Part shown: positions 36,068 to 48,799 of the stretch, one piece after another
How the letters are laid out: each line of letters opens with the position of its first letter
Position numbering within the stretch: the stretch's first letter is position 1
NCBI RefSeq assembly: GCF_036320965.1
Contig: NC_092240.1
Coordinates: 15,457,501 to 15,521,500 of the forward strand
Source: Panulirus ornatus
Lineage: Eukaryota > Arthropoda > Malacostraca > Decapoda > Palinuridae
DNA: 64,000 nucleotides
Direction: 5' to 3'
The notes under the pieces: model-generated
Told to the model about the DNA's origin: nothing
Database searches by the model: none
What the model saw: the letters and a program-made list of their open reading frames with translations, nothing else
Made by a program: the position numbers and the translations under genes

Positions 36068-36550
36068 ATTATCATAAAGTCTTAAAAAAAAAAAACTTGT
36101 ATCTGTTGGCGTCATTCGGAAACCTTTTTCTTCTTTTTAGAGAGACGTTATCAGCAACCGAGTTTATAGAAACCAGGTTTGTAGTACATGCCAAGACCTC
36201 CTCATCTCTGGATTCTGTCGGAGTGTCAGACATTAGGGTAGAATGAGGCCAGATTACGTATATCATTATAATAGCTTCCTACATGTTTGGGAATATTCTC
36301 TTTCTGTTCCGAGCAGGTCTGACTCGAAGGATGAATATCCCAGTATCAGTCATTTGAGTCGTTTCTTACACTCATCAGAAAGGAGTGACTCCACGACCAC
36401 ATGGGTGTTAATGGGCAAGTTACATGGTGGCTTCCGTTGGTGTATTAGTTACTGGTGGGTATGTCAACTGTGTCTTTTTCTACACACAGATGTCGACACC
36501 TTTACGACAGTCCTACTCTGATTTCACTTGTCTATAAGCCTGCCTTATAC
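36068..36550. other. Unassigned sequence
   Basis: No gene or repeat recognised. Confidence 0.45.
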
Positions 36551-36552
36551 CT

Positions 36553-36795
36553 TATATCTCTCTCTGTGTCTATCGGTCTGTCTGTCTATCAATTCATCTA
36601 TCCATCTATCTATCTATATATCTAATCCATCCATTTATATATGTATGTATCTATCAATCTATCCACCCATCTATCTATCTATCTATCTATATATTCATCT
36701 ACCTTTCTATGTATCTGTCTATTCATCTGTCTATCTATCCATCTATCTATCCATCTATCTGTCTATTCATCTACCTATCTATCCGTCTACCTACA
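36553..36795. repeat. Imperfect (CTAT)n microsatellite
   Basis: CTATCTAT-type units with many CCAT, CTGT and TCAT variants. The open frame across it is a repeat translation. Confidence 0.85.
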
Positions 36796-36928
36796 CCACA
36801 TGTCCATTTTACCTTTACCCACATTCAAGACAGTGTAGGTCCACACCAATAGTCAGCTCCGTAGCGACCAAAACATCTTATCCAATATATGATTTTATTA
36901 ACATTCTTCACGGGGGATTACCCCAAGA

Positions 36929-37386
36929 ACCTCACCATCATTATCATCATTATCATCATCATCAGTATCATCATCACCATCATCATCACTATTATTATCA
37001 TTATCATTACCATCACTATCATAACGAACCATCACTCGTGATCATTATCATCATCTTCATAATTACTATTATCATCATCATCATCATAACGAATCATCAC
37101 TCGTTGAAATCATCATCATCACCATCATCACCATCATCACCATCATTACCATCACCATTACCATCATCATCATAACGACCCATCACCCGTTGTGATCATC
37201 ATCATCACCATCGTCACCATCACCATCACCATCACCATTACCATCATCATCATAACGACCCATCACTCGTTGTGATCATCATCATCACCATCATCATTAC
37301 CATCACCATCATCACCATCACCATCATCATTACCATCACCATTACCATCATCATCATAACGACCCATCACTCGTTGTGATCATCAT
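36929..37386. repeat. (ATC)n tract with ~90-110 bp higher-order repeat
   Basis: ATC/ACC triplets broken at intervals by a marker ATAACGACCCATCACTCGTT (37.02, 37.09, 37.17, 37.25 and 37.36 kb, the first two in the form CGAACCATCAC or CGAATCATCAC). The marker plus the triplet stretch form the higher-order unit. Confidence 0.85.
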
Positions 37387-37389
37387 CCG

Positions 37390-38010
37390 AGCGTCATTAT
37401 CCATCCTTTCCTTCCTCTGTGTTTAGTCTCGTTAGCCTCGTGTGTCCCGCCACCTAGACGACCTTGACATACCGGATCTCCCCTCATAACGACCGCCCTT
37501 TGTCGTCTCACGATCACCACGTAATTGTTTTTCCTCCCCTTCTTTATTCACACTTATGGACTCGAGGAATAAGGACATTTTTCCCGTCTTTGATCGTCTT
37601 TCTTCCCATGCCCTCTGAAGGGTCTATTTGATAATGACCTTTATTGCATAGCTACCAAAGGGTTGTTATACTTATTTTCTTTCGGCAGGTCATCATATTT
37701 CGACGTAGTAAGACTATATAATAAGGCTTTTATTCCCCTATTTCCACCAGAAGCCTTAGCATTTGTTGCAGGGAGTCCAAAATAGTCTCTAAGATACTAT
37801 GTAATAAGGTTGTTTGTTCAATTCACCTCTGCTGACCAATATTCTGTAATATTACAGTGTGTTTCGACCCTTAAAGACTAGGCCATAAAGTTCTCCAAGT
37901 CAGATTGTCGAGTAAGATTATCCTTTCTCTTATTTTCCTGATGTATGACCCTTCAGTCCCTGGTAATAAGGTCTGTTGTCCCACAAATTACATTCAACCC
38001 TTGGGTTAGC
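37390..38010. other. Mostly unassigned, faint ~80-bp periodicity
   Basis: The phrase TAATAAGG followed by a T-rich stretch recurs near 37.72, 37.80 and 37.96 kb, which may mark an old tandem repeat. Nothing else is recognised. Confidence 0.3.
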
Positions 38011-38014
38011 AGTA

Positions 38015-38065
38015 TGTAGGCCAGGCTTAGGCGGGGATCGAACCCTGGTGCTCGACTGTGAACAA
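38015..38065 (-). mobile_element. tRNA-like SINE fragment
   Basis: The minus strand reads CAGGGTTCGATCCCCGCC at about 38035-38052, a perfect B-box type sequence. An A box could not be placed with confidence. Confidence 0.35.
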
Positions 38066-38204
38066 AAAACAAAATCATAACATGCAAAAAGTTGACAATA
38101 CTTTCTCTGTTGTGGCGTAGGTATACATTTGTTATTGTTATGACGCCTTAGTGTTGTGTCGTGTTATCGACATGCAGCTGAGACGGTGATAACAAATTGG
38201 TATT

Positions 38205-38557
38205 AGCTATCGTATGCGACGGTACAGTGTTTCCTGCTTTCGTACGGATGAAAATAGCTATCGTACGCGATGGTGGAGTGTTCCCGCCTTCGTACGGTTG
38301 GGAATAACTATCGTATGCGACGGTACAGTGTTTCCTGCTTTCGTACGGTTTAGAATAGCTACCGTACGCGATGGTGGAGTGTTCCCGCCTTCGTATGGTT
38401 GGGAATAACTATCGTGTGCGACAGTGCAGTGTTCCTGCTTTCGTACGGTTTAGAATAGCTACCGTACGCGATGGTGGAGTGTTCCCGCCTTCGTACGGTT
38501 GGGAATAACTATCGTATGCGACGGTGCAGTGTAATCGTCTTCGTATGGTTGAGAACG
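38205..38557. repeat. ~101-bp dimeric tandem repeat (alternating 51- and 50-bp halves)
   Basis: Half-units alternate strictly. Type 1 (51 bp) has ATCGTATGCGACGGTACAGT then GTTTCCTGCTTTCGTACGG. Type 2 (50 bp) has ATCGTACGCGATGGTGGAGT then GTTCCCGCCTTCGTACGG. Starts at 38205, 38256 and 38306 and onwards give about seven half-units. The last is diverged and the array fades after 38557. Confidence 0.9.
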
Positions 38558-38639
38558 GTTATCGTACAAAGCAAGGCGTTACGATGCCTAAGCACAACAA
38601 TACGACCCTTAGGTATGATGGCCTGGTCTTTGATCTGAC

Positions 38640-38831
38640 CCTGAAAGGTCAGTGTCAAATGCAAGACTATCATATAATACTCAGGGGTCGTACCGTTGTG
38701 TTCAAGGGTCTCAACGTCGTGTTCAGGGGTAGTACCGTCATGTGCACGAGTCGAAACGTCGTGTTCAAGTGTCGTAACTTTGTGTTCATGGGTCGCACCG
38801 TCGTGTTCAAGGGTCGTAAAGTGCTTTTCAA

Positions 38832-38832
<1 letters not shown>
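38640..38832 (-). repeat. Diverged 21-bp satellite block, reverse orientation
   Basis: About seven to eight units of the type GGTCGTACCGTTGTGTTCAAG, the reverse complement of the 21-bp satellite consensus, each with several substitutions. Confidence 0.75.
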
Positions 38833-38919
<87 letters not shown>

Positions 38920-38945
38920 ATAGATAGATAGGTAGATAGATAGAT
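38833..38945. repeat. Compound (TA)n-(GATA)n microsatellite
   Basis: About 40 TA units then imperfect GATA units. Confidence 0.95.
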
Positions 38946-39023
38946 ACAGACTGAATCCGAGATGGCCTTAGCAGGTGCGTGCAGGTGTCCGCGCTGTGTC
39001 GTCTGTGATAAGAGCTGATAAAC

Positions 39024-39026
<3 letters not shown>

Positions 39027-39057
<31 letters not shown>
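39027..39057. repeat. (CA)n microsatellite
   Basis: Perfect CA run. Confidence 0.9.
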
Positions 39058-39060
<3 letters not shown>

Positions 39061-39231
39061 GACTGATAAACAGCTTGGGTGTGATAGTGGGTTCTGGGAA
39101 GTGTGTTCCACCGGCTGGTATCGTCCCTGTTGTGACGTCCCGGGTGACGCACAACACTTCACACGCCCCAGCGACACCCACCCTCCCTCTGCTGCGACCT
39201 GCCAGTGAAGAATGAACCGCACGACATATGG

Positions 39232-39378
39232 GCGTGACGGTACGACCCTTCATGACGGTACGACCCTTCATGACGGTACGACCCCTGAGCATGACGGTAC
39301 GACCCTTCGTGACGGTACGACCCTTGAGCATGACGGTACGACCCTTGAGCTTGAAGGTACGACCCTTGGGTGTGATGG
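39232..39378 (+). repeat. Diverged 21-bp satellite block, forward orientation
   Basis: Units such as GACGGTACGACCCTTGAGCA, with some shortened to 15-18 bases (GACGGTACGACCCTTCAT). Forward relative to the 21.3 kb array. Confidence 0.8.
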
Positions 39379-39394
39379 CAACGGCCAGGTTATC

Positions 39395-39885
39395 ATACTC
39401 AAGGGACGTACTTTCGTGCTCAAAGGTCGTACCCTCATGCTCAAGGATCGTCGTACCGTCATGCTCACGGATCGTCGTACCCACATGCTCAAAGATCGTC
39501 GTACCCACATGCTCAAAGACTGTCGTACCCACATGCTCAAGGATCGTCGTACCCACATGCTCAAGGATTGTCGTACCCATATGCTCAAGGATCGTCGTAC
39601 CCACATGCTCAAGGATCGTCGTACCCACATGCTCAAGGATTGTCGTACCCACATGCTCAAGGATCGTCGTACCCACATACTCAAGGATCGTCGTACCCTC
39701 ATGCTCAAGGATTGTCGTACCCACATGCTCAAGGATTGTCGTACCCACATGCTCAAGGATCGTCGTACCCACATGCTCAAGGATCGTCGTACCCACATGC
39801 TCAAGGATCGTCGTACCCACATGCTCAAAGATCGTCGTACCCACATGCTCAAAGATCGTCGTACCCTCACGTCCAAGACTATGCA
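39395..39885 (-). repeat. 24-bp derivative of the 21-bp satellite, ~19 copies
   Basis: Units with core GGATCGTCGTACCCACATGC. Compared with the reverse-complemented 21-bp unit, each carries an extra CGT triplet (GATCGTCGT) and CACATG for ATCGTG. AGGATTGTCG and AAAGATCGTCG variants are interspersed. Because the unit is again a multiple of three, both strands show long open frames. Confidence 0.9.
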
Positions 39886-39889
39886 AGTT

Positions 39890-40355
39890 GACAATGTCAA
39901 CACCGCCCTGGTCTCACAGTGGCGCCTCCCCTGGACCAATCGAGTGCCACCTGATTTCGATGAATCGCAAGAACAGTATAAAGTCAACCTTGAAATTACA
40001 AAACACAAAAGCCTTCCACAAAGGTTCCCTCCGCCGGATACTGCAGGGGGGGATTGGTGGCTCGGGGAAAGGAGGGGAAGGAGGAGGAGGGTCTCTCCTT
40101 AACCGCCTGGGGTTCCCCCTCCCTACCCCATCTCCCCCTAACACAGGCGCGCGCGACGTCCGCTGCAGGGGAGGTCAGCTTGATGGGTCGGGGAGTCCTC
40201 CTCTGCTCCCGTTAGAACAGGACGTTATAAACAGCCCAGCGGCGTCGCCCTACGGAACGGAAATTACCGTTAACAGGACACAGAGAGGAGGCGCTACCCG
40301 TTGACTCGCCCAAGGGAAGGTGGCTGATATCACAGAGATGGTTTATGTAGGGTGG
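39890..40355. other. Unassigned sequence
   Basis: GC-rich from 40.03 to 40.20 kb. No supported gene. The open frames entering it are extensions of repeat frames. Confidence 0.45.
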
Positions 40356-40357
40356 GC

Positions 40358-40389
<32 letters not shown>

Positions 40390-40610
40390 ACCCACTTGTG
40401 TACTTGCGGATGTGTGTATGTGGGTTCGAGTATGTGTGGCTCTGAGTGTGTATGTGGGTTCGAGTATGTGTGGCTCTGAGTGTGTATGTGGGTTCGAGTA
40501 TGTGTGGCTCTGTGTATGTGGGTTCGAGTATGTGTGGCTCTGAGTGTGTATGTGGGTTCGAGTATGTGTGGCTCTGAGTGTGTATGTGGGCTTGAGTGTG
40601 TGCGTGTGCG
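40358..40610. repeat. (GT)n followed by a 34-bp minisatellite
   Basis: GT run at 40358-40387, then units containing GTATGTGTGGCTCTGAGTGT and ATGTGGGTTCGA. GAGTATG starts at 40428, 40462, 40496, 40526 (four bases shorter) and 40560. Confidence 0.9.
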
Positions 40611-40729
40611 CGGCTGTGGGTTAAAGCACAGTCTAGTGCCAACATATAAGGTAGTGATGTGATAATCAGGAAGGATACATATGGAGAGAGACAGAGAGAC
40701 ACAGAGACACTGGTACCAGAGGACCTACT

Positions 40730-40890
40730 GGCCTGTAATAAGGTTATCTACCGAAGAAACTGAAGATCTACCTTCATAGCCCCGTAGGTAGTGACACTCG
40801 ATAACCATCCAGTCTGTTCCTGAATGTATCTGTTGTTCCGGTACTGAGGATATCAACAAGAAGCTCATTCCAGTCTTCACTGACGCCATT
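40730..40890 (-). pseudogene. Decayed CR1/L2-like LINE C-terminus
   Basis: The minus strand reads RHLSNGVSEDWNELLVDILS then TGTTDTFRNRLDGYRV and a stop. This matches the usual end of CR1/L2-type LINE proteins (NxLP..VV....V..FK.RLD.Y). Only this terminal piece is visible. Confidence 0.6.
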
Positions 40891-40919
40891 TGATAAGTGT
40901 CTTACGTCTAAAATGTAGA

Positions 40920-41420
40920 CGAATATTTCTGGTCCAGACTGACAATAACATAGCCCAGTGCATCTATACTGACGGTTCTCACGACTCTGCCACTGGGAGG
41001 GCAGGCAGTGCTGCCATTGTGATCCAACCCAATGGTAAGAGATTAGAGGAAAATGTTAGAATAAATGATTAGACATCTACTCTACCTACTGAATTGAGCT
41101 GGTAGAAATCACTGTCACAGACAGTTTAATAATCTTTGATTCTTTATCTTCACTACTTGCACTTAGCCTGAGATCAGAATGTAACATGCTGGTCTCTGAA
41201 ACCAGACACAAATACTCAGACATTATTTGCTCAAGGGTTTCCAATTAAACTGTTAGGTATTCCCTCTCATATAAGCCTCCATGAGCATGACAAAGATGAG
41301 GCTTTAGCCAAACTTGCACTTAATAACGGTGTTGTTGAAAACAACATTGGGTTGTTAATTAGAAGCCTGAAAAATGTTATTAGAAAGGAAGTAACTGACC
41401 TCTCTGAAGTACGAAGGAGT
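40920..41420 (+). pseudogene. Decayed LINE RNase H domain
   Basis: The plus strand has an RNase H start AQCIYTDGSHDSATGRAGSA (catalytic Asp codon at about 40971), stops and frameshifts in the middle, then LLGIPSHISLHEHDKDEALA and KLALNNGV at 41.25-41.33 kb. This corresponds to the W-IPSH-G---E-AD--AK motif of RNase H domains in Jockey/I-type LINEs, with the expected N-to-C order. The same family is on the minus strand at 46.3-47.5 kb. Confidence 0.75.
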
Positions 41421-41429
41421 TCAGATGAG

Positions 41430-42357
<928 letters not shown>

Positions 42358-42359
42358 TG

Positions 42360-42900
42360 TCTCGATTAACAGAGCCAAACATTACTCACACATCTGCATG
42401 ATGTGGTGCGTGGGACCGTACCCATGTGAACATTGCGTGACAGAACTCCCACCAAAAACGCGCAATGCAGGAGACTTGGGGGAATTTTCCCCCCACACCT
42501 CTTCCCTTGTCCCGTCGTCTCCCCCAAAAACCTTTGATTCACTGCAGGAAGAGGATGTGTTTCGCGACCATGTTGGTCCAGGTGACACAAGCGATGACGC
42601 GTACTGCACCAACATCCGGCTTAAGTCCTGTTCGATGTATATCACCTGGAATCGTCGTATTCATTTATTCCACCGCTTTATGCATCGGCGTTTTCTCTGA
42701 AGGTGGCGTTGTCTCCGAACGACCTCGGATGATCGTCGTCGATAAGGGACAAATATCATCCCTGAGCGTCGCCTCCAGTCGCGCGGATCTCCATAAACCC
42801 ACACACAAGGGAGGGAATTGATCTGATGCCACGAATCGTATACATCATCTGGCATCGATTACCAACGCGACGTGACGCCAGGTTTAACCCTGGGGCTGTA
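42360..42900. other. Unassigned sequence
   Basis: Open frames exist on both strands without recognisable domains or repeats. Confidence 0.45.
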
Positions 42901-42904
42901 TGCT

Positions 42905-42959
42905 ATAAGGAGGGAGGGAGGGAAGGAGGAAAGGAGGGAGGGAGGGAGGGAGGGAGGAC
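42905..42959. repeat. (GGGA)n-type microsatellite
   Basis: Imperfect GGGA/GGAA tetranucleotides. Confidence 0.9.
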
Positions 42960-43139
42960 GGAACAAAAGGATCGGCTTCAGCCAAGACTGAGAAGGAAGG
43001 TTGTGTTCTTGTTACCGCCGTGCGAAAGGCACAACGGAGGGACTGGTTTTTGGTGCCGAATGACGAGTGTCCGATCTTCATTATTTGATATTTAAGGACG
43101 AAATCCGTTTTCAGTAGATCTTTATACGAGGATCGGTCA

Positions 43140-43385
43140 TAGAGGATTTTGCCATAAGAATGGTTACGGATTTTGAAAATGAGATGTCAGAAAATTTTTA
43201 CTTTGTAAGAAACTAAAAAAAGATAACTTTCAGATCAGTTACGGATGTTGAATTTGAGAACAGTTACAAAAAGTGTTAATCCTGACATCAGTTAGAGGAA
43301 CGTTTTTTTCTTTGACATCAGGTACACAAGGAGTTAACTATGGGATCAGCCACGGAAATATTAATTCTGTGCTTAAACCTTAGAA
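43140..43385. repeat. Degenerate minisatellite with core GACATCAGTTAC
   Basis: Phrases such as GATCAGTTACGGATGTTGA, ACATCAGTTAGAGGAACG, ACATCAGGTACACAAGGAG and GATCAGCCACGGAAATATTA recur every 30-60 bases. Strongly diverged. 43386-43770 to the right is unassigned. Confidence 0.5.
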
Positions 43386-43767
43386 ATGAAATTAGTGAAG
43401 ACACCAACATTGAGAACAGTCGAAGAAATTACATAACTCGAAATAACTTAAAAGTCCTCCTGAACATCTCATCTTACAGTATATTCTTCACTGCTTCTTT
43501 TTATCTGATTAAGGCCGTTCGCGTCTGTGCACTCCTAAACCTTAGAACGTTCCCTCATGTAGACCACCAGCCTCTCCCTCAGCCACGTCTGCCTTTGGGG
43601 TCATCTCTAAGCCTGCCTCTCATACACCTTCCCCCTCCCTCAATACAGCTCAGGACCCGCTGCACTGAGTTCGACAAGGTTTGGCACATCTCGTGTTTTG
43701 ATGAGTTCCCCTCCAGCCTAAGGATGAATCTCATTTAATTTCGACTAAAGACATGATCTTGTCGGCA

Positions 43768-43769
<2 letters not shown>

Positions 43770-43860
<91 letters not shown>
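43770..43860. repeat. (CT)n microsatellite
   Basis: Perfect CT run of about 44 units. Confidence 0.95.
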
Positions 43861-43861
<1 letters not shown>

Positions 43862-44239
43862 ATCGCTCGGGTCCTCTTCCCTTCCTCCCCACCCCCCCTC
43901 AATTTACACAAATCCAAGATCAGTGGGTTCCGTCTCCATAATGGAACAGATCCGTCCAAGATGACCTTCCCATTAGCTCCTGCTGGGCTGACCGCTCTCT
44001 TGCCTGTCCATTGCTGGCCAGAGGAGACTCGTCCTCGGCCACGCCCCCTCCTCCTCCTCCTCCTCCCTGGTGCTCCTGCTGGTGATGTAGGAGGCGGATG
44101 TTGACAGGGTCCTACGTGCATAGAGCTCCGGATACGAGGTGGGGAAGGGAGGGGTGAGTGTTGCTTGAATACAAACGTCAGCCTTGGGAGAGTACCGCTT
44201 CTACGTTCGTTTGGGTAACGTGTGGCCGTGTGAGCGGTG

Positions 44240-44241
<2 letters not shown>

Positions 44242-44316
<75 letters not shown>

Positions 44317-44356
44317 GAAAGAATACTTACCTACCTACCTACCTACCTACCTACCT
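44242..44356. repeat. (GA)n microsatellite and nearby (CTAC)n
   Basis: A perfect GA run at 44243-44313, then about eight CTAC units at 44329-44356. Confidence 0.95.
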
Positions 44357-44554
44357 GCCTATGACAAGATTTTGCTTATAGATAAGGGCTAGCACGTAGC
44401 ACTAATCGCATGTCCTGTTTATTAATATTAGACATCTCTAGCACTGTGTTGCTTATTAATATAGTCTCTAACACTGTGTTGCTTGTCAATATTTGTTATC
44501 TCTAGCACAGTGTTAACTTATCAGTATTTGTTATCTCTAGCACTCAGCACATTA

Positions 44555-45440
44555 TTACGTAGTTTTTAATTCTGGGTCCATCGTGGACTGTTTTTAACCA
44601 AGTGTCCAGGTTTCTATCAATTTTTTTTCCTTTTATGTTTCCCATGGCTGCTTCTAGTTTCGCTTGGTAGTAAACTGAATAATTCTTTCATCATTCTAGC
44701 TCGGTTCTCGTGTATGTTTCCTTGATATCATTATTTCTCGGTATATTCCCAGCTATCAATGAAGATCTTCATCTCCCTATTTGATTTTGTTTTGACACTT
44801 TAGGATTGAGTACATTGCTGTTGATGCCCTCAATTTGCTGCCAGGCGTAGATTGTAACGTATCTTTCTCTTCCTTTTCCTAGACTGTGTATATAGTCTGA
44901 GGTTCCTTCAACCTCTAATGATATTTCAGACGTTCCATTCCCTCGATTTTGCTTGTGAAATATTTTCTATTTTTGTTTTTCTAATCTCTTTATTTCCGTC
45001 TGTTTGGCTGGTGATCGTACGACACATCAGTATTTAACTCTGACCCTATGTACACGGTAAGCATTTCCATCATTACCTCGCTGTCTCTGAAAGTTCTTAT
45101 AAATAAACCACAAATTCATTATTCCATTCGATTTTTATATTTTCTCAATAAACTAAATTTTCGTGTCCCACTGATGACTGACTCCTGGATCTTTAACATC
45201 TGCTTCAGTTTCTGTATCTATCCTTTACGTACATTTAGTGCAGTGACATTGAAATACATGTCATTGTTCCATGACATCATTGCTCAATGTTTATCTTCGT
45301 TGGATTCCATCTGATTCATATCTCCATATCTAAGAGTTTTATCTGTGTCTTTTGCATCTTTTGTTGGGCCTTTGATCTCATAATTGTGTCATCAACAAAG
45401 CATTTCACGTTGTTGTACTTCTCTGTCAATGTCTAACGTA
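44555..45440 (-). pseudogene. Decayed CR1/L2-like LINE reverse transcriptase
   Basis: Reading down the minus strand: KCFVDDTIMRSKAQQKMQKT (degenerate F-A-D-D-T catalytic box, about 45.38-45.40 kb), SEVMMEMLTVYIGSELNTD, KYFTSKIEGMERLKYH and IDRNLDTWLKTVHDGPRIKN near 44.58-44.63 kb. This order (catalytic box, thumb, KIEGMEGL-type motif, LD-WL terminus) is that of CR1/L2-like LINEs. Several stops and frame changes show it is long inactive. Confidence 0.75.
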
Positions 45441-45699
45441 ATTGTTACAAACACAACAGAGATTCGTTGTATCTAGTCGCCAAGAGCGGTTACAATATTA
45501 TGTACCAAATGTTCACTGTATGCGCAGTGGCGCCAAGGGATGACAGTCGTCACCAAAGAGTCTCTGTCAGACCCCAGTGGGCAGATGATCATATCGTAAG
45601 TTGTTACAAAGCTGGTTCTTTATATTAGCTTACACAGTCTGTCGCATGTGACAAACTTGTCTACTGGGTGGAAAAATGTGGAGACCGTCTCAGAACTTT

Positions 45700-46010
45700 A
45701 GTATCTTATCATTAACAATAAGTGTTATCTTCTGCAGGATGTGTTTGGCCTTAGCCCAGAAAGGTTCTATTTTTTTCCATAATATGAAATGCAGACGACA
45801 CACTTGGCAGTTCATATGATTAACATTACTAAATAGGTTAAAGAGCCATCAGTACTTTTAGCCTATCGATAACAGACTAAGAAGCCATCAATACTTTTAA
45901 AGCCTAGCCATAACAGATTAAGGAACCATCCGTACTTTTAGCCTTGGTATAACATGAAGGAGCCATCAGTGCTTTTAGCCTAGCCTTAACCTATCTGTAA
46001 CAACATGTCG
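45700..46010. repeat. Degenerate ~45-bp tandem repeat
   Basis: Four units with AGCCATCAGTACTTTTAGCC and CATAACAGATTAAGG forms at 45838-45995, preceded by CAGTTCATATGATTAACAT. A related arrangement is at 53.69-53.89 kb. Confidence 0.7.
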
Positions 46011-46329
46011 TAGTCTGATGAACTTATTACATCTCCGTACATAGGTTGCTCGATACATATCACAGTGACAGGAAATGACTCTAGCAGTGTTTAGTTGCAC
46101 TCGTCTACATACTCCAGACGCATCTTTTATCTTGACCACAATTCTTTTAAACTTCTAACAGGCAAGCCAATGTTGCGTTCAACGTCTCTTTACCTACTAT
46201 ATGTGTAGCTAAAAGCACAAGCTTTATAGTGCTCTTGGGAGCCTACGTGAAAAAGAGCTCACAACAGTTTGATTTTAATCCCTTTACTAATAATGATCGT
46301 ATTGTGAGCATCTGGTGTCAGCGACAGAC

Positions 46330-47480
46330 ATGTGCGTTCTGATCTCGCGGTATTTAGGACAAGTAGTTGCGGATAGAGAATCAAAGTCTGTGGTTGTCGT
46401 TTCTACAACCTCAAGAGCGACGAATATGACGAAACTCAGTTTATAAGATACAGACCCACGAATTCATCTTAATATTCTTTCTGATATGATACCATTGGGT
46501 TTGGTTACAATGGCAGTACTTCCAGTCCTAGTGGTAGAGTTGAGAGAGAGAGCAGTCAGTATAGACGGCGTAGAGTTTTTGAATGTGTTCGAGGACAGTG
46601 ACATTGGCAATGTGTTGAAAGTGAACTTTAGGACAAATTGGTTTCTTAAGTAGATATTCAAGGAATGGTTATGTCGAAAGGAGTCTCCCAACGTGGCGGG
46701 AAATGCGATTGTTTCCGAATTTTTGTACAACTGACACTCCAAACATTATCATGCGAGTGGCTGTCACATGGATCCATTTAGATTCACTTCATGTGTGGCG
46801 TACATGCTCAAACAAATTGCGAAGATAATTATCTGAATCACCACTCAGAGGCTTCAGTCCTATCATGGTAATGATTTGAAGTACTCTGTTTTCTTCGCTA
46901 GTTTGAACAATCTTACTTTCGTATGTTAAATACTTTACTGGTCTTGGAGCGTTTTGCATTTTTATCATGTCTGTTAATGAATTGATAGGACCGAAGGTGG
47001 TGCATGTTATTCTGTTTGAGACATTATATAAGCTATCAGCACATTAGCATTCATAATTAGGGTTGTACCCTGCCACAACCCTGAGAGCTGTGAGTCTATC
47101 TGAACATTGTCCATTTAGTTTCTCTCCAGCAGCTACAGTGTGCGTGGGACTGAGATACAAAGCTATTTAGATGAGGGTACATAGTCAATACATTTCTCAT
47201 TAATTTTAAGCATTAGCTGGTCCGCTCTTATCACTACCAATTCCTCTGGGTCTATCTGCAGAAATCATATGACCAGGGCTTTCACAAGTTGGGTGTATGT
47301 AGTTAAAACTAATTTATATTTCTCGATAAATTTTGCCGTGTACAAGAATATTATCAACATAGTTGACTGTGATATTTTTGGGTCTTCCTGGGATGGATTT
47401 CATTAAGGTATTGATTCGTACACTAAACAACACGGGAACTCAATACTCCACCTTCAGGAGTGGCAAGTTGGTTATATCTT
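46330..47480 (-). pseudogene. Decayed LINE with RT and RNase H (Jockey/I-like)
   Basis: On the minus strand: ATPEGGVLSSRVV (the TPQGGVLSP motif, 47.44-47.46 kb), NYVDNILVHG (degenerate YADD box, about 47.34-47.37 kb), RVVAGYNPNYE (47.06-47.10 kb), a thumb/connection region with ENRVLQIITMIGLKP, then RNase H-like SILTALSLNSTTRTGSTAIV and TKPNG at 46.47-46.60 kb, where the TDGS motif has mutated. The order RT then RNase H fits Jockey/I-type LINEs. Stops and frameshifts throughout mark an old copy. Confidence 0.75.
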
Positions 47481-47484
47481 AACC

Positions 47485-47965
47485 TTCCTTTCTGTAGACG
47501 GGGACTACACAGCAAACTCTCAGTTCATAACGTAGTCAAGTATCGAAGACAACGTACAAACGTCGACCGCTTCACTGAGAGGGTGAAAAAAGATTCAATT
47601 CGGCCACACTCAACAACAACGCTACGAAAAGTAAGAATACAAAAATGTATAGCCTCTTACTAGACTACCGGCATTGAGAAAACGATAAAGGGCAGCATTT
47701 ATACATTCCCATCATTATTCATGATATTCGGACAACTCTCTACGCGAGGAGTGATAGAGTGCAGTGCAGCTCTGAGGCAGACAAATTGATACAGACTCGA
47801 TCACCTTTGATATAACCCGCTGCCGAAGTGTCCGCGAAGTCGACTGCCACGCCCAGGTCCTGAACACATGCACATACACGGATGCACTCGCACATATAGA
47901 TGATTATACGAAAGGACACATATACTCATGCAAGGACCTAAACAAGTATACACAAATTTACATCT
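47485..47965. other. Unassigned sequence
   Basis: Directly upstream (in element sense) of the decayed LINE on the minus strand and may be more of it, but no motif could be read. Confidence 0.35.
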
Positions 47966-47967
47966 GT

Positions 47968-47968
<1 letters not shown>

Positions 47969-48054
<86 letters not shown>
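47969..48054. repeat. (TC)n microsatellite
   Basis: Perfect TC run. Confidence 0.95.
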
Positions 48055-48056
<2 letters not shown>

Positions 48057-48529
48057 ATCAGGAGTACAATAGGAAACATCCTACGAAACATCTGCGAACA
48101 TGCATAAAACTCGATAAATGGCTGATGTCGATCCCTGATCACCATCGGATCGCCATCACGGAGGTGCGTGACAGCTGAGGGTATTAAAGAGATATTCAAC
48201 CAGCAAAACATGCAGTGAGCGCTACGTGCTAGCCCAAACATAATGCCTAAGTCTTATCGTAGGTATTTGTAGGTGCGTAGGTACTTCCTCTCCTTCGAGG
48301 AGATACGAAAGCATTGTCTTGTGTAAGTATTAAGTACTAAACCAGTTTTTAGTCTAAACTCTATCCCTTGTTTCCTAGGTCCTTAAATGTACGAGAATTC
48401 AATGAACAAAAATCATATCTCTTTGTCCTCACATCTACTAAAGCCGAGAGAACAATTTTATACGATGATGATGATAATTACAAATCCTAGCTTGATAAAG
48501 AATATAACGTAGTCTATCATCCTTTACTT

Positions 48530-48799
48530 GTGTTGTCTTTTACTCTTCACTCGTTGATTCTAAAGTTATTTTCATTTTTGAAAGATCGTCACGAACGTGT
48601 AAGAAGACGATGGTTTGTCAGTGCGAGAAAAAGTAATAATATCAGATCAGTGATTCACTCAACACCCGGACACACGCGACTCACGAACGTAAACAAGAGT
48701 GATCCAGATTCATCAGAATCGTGCTTCAAATGCCGGACTTTGCACAAGTCTAATAAAACCGGAGATGGCGCCGCTGAAATACGGCCCGGATGTTCGTAA
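48530..48799 (+). pseudogene. Possible C-terminal piece of an RNase H LINE
   Basis: A plus-strand frame contains STPGHTRLTNVNKSDP followed by ESCFKCRTLHK, which resembles the GHTRLTH ... C--C zinc-binding end of Jockey-type LINE proteins. The match is short, and the spacing to the second Cys pair is not the normal one, so this remains doubtful. Confidence 0.3.

Noticed and set aside
43340..43738. 132-codon open frame on the plus strand
   Set aside because: It starts inside a degenerate minisatellite and has no recognisable motif.
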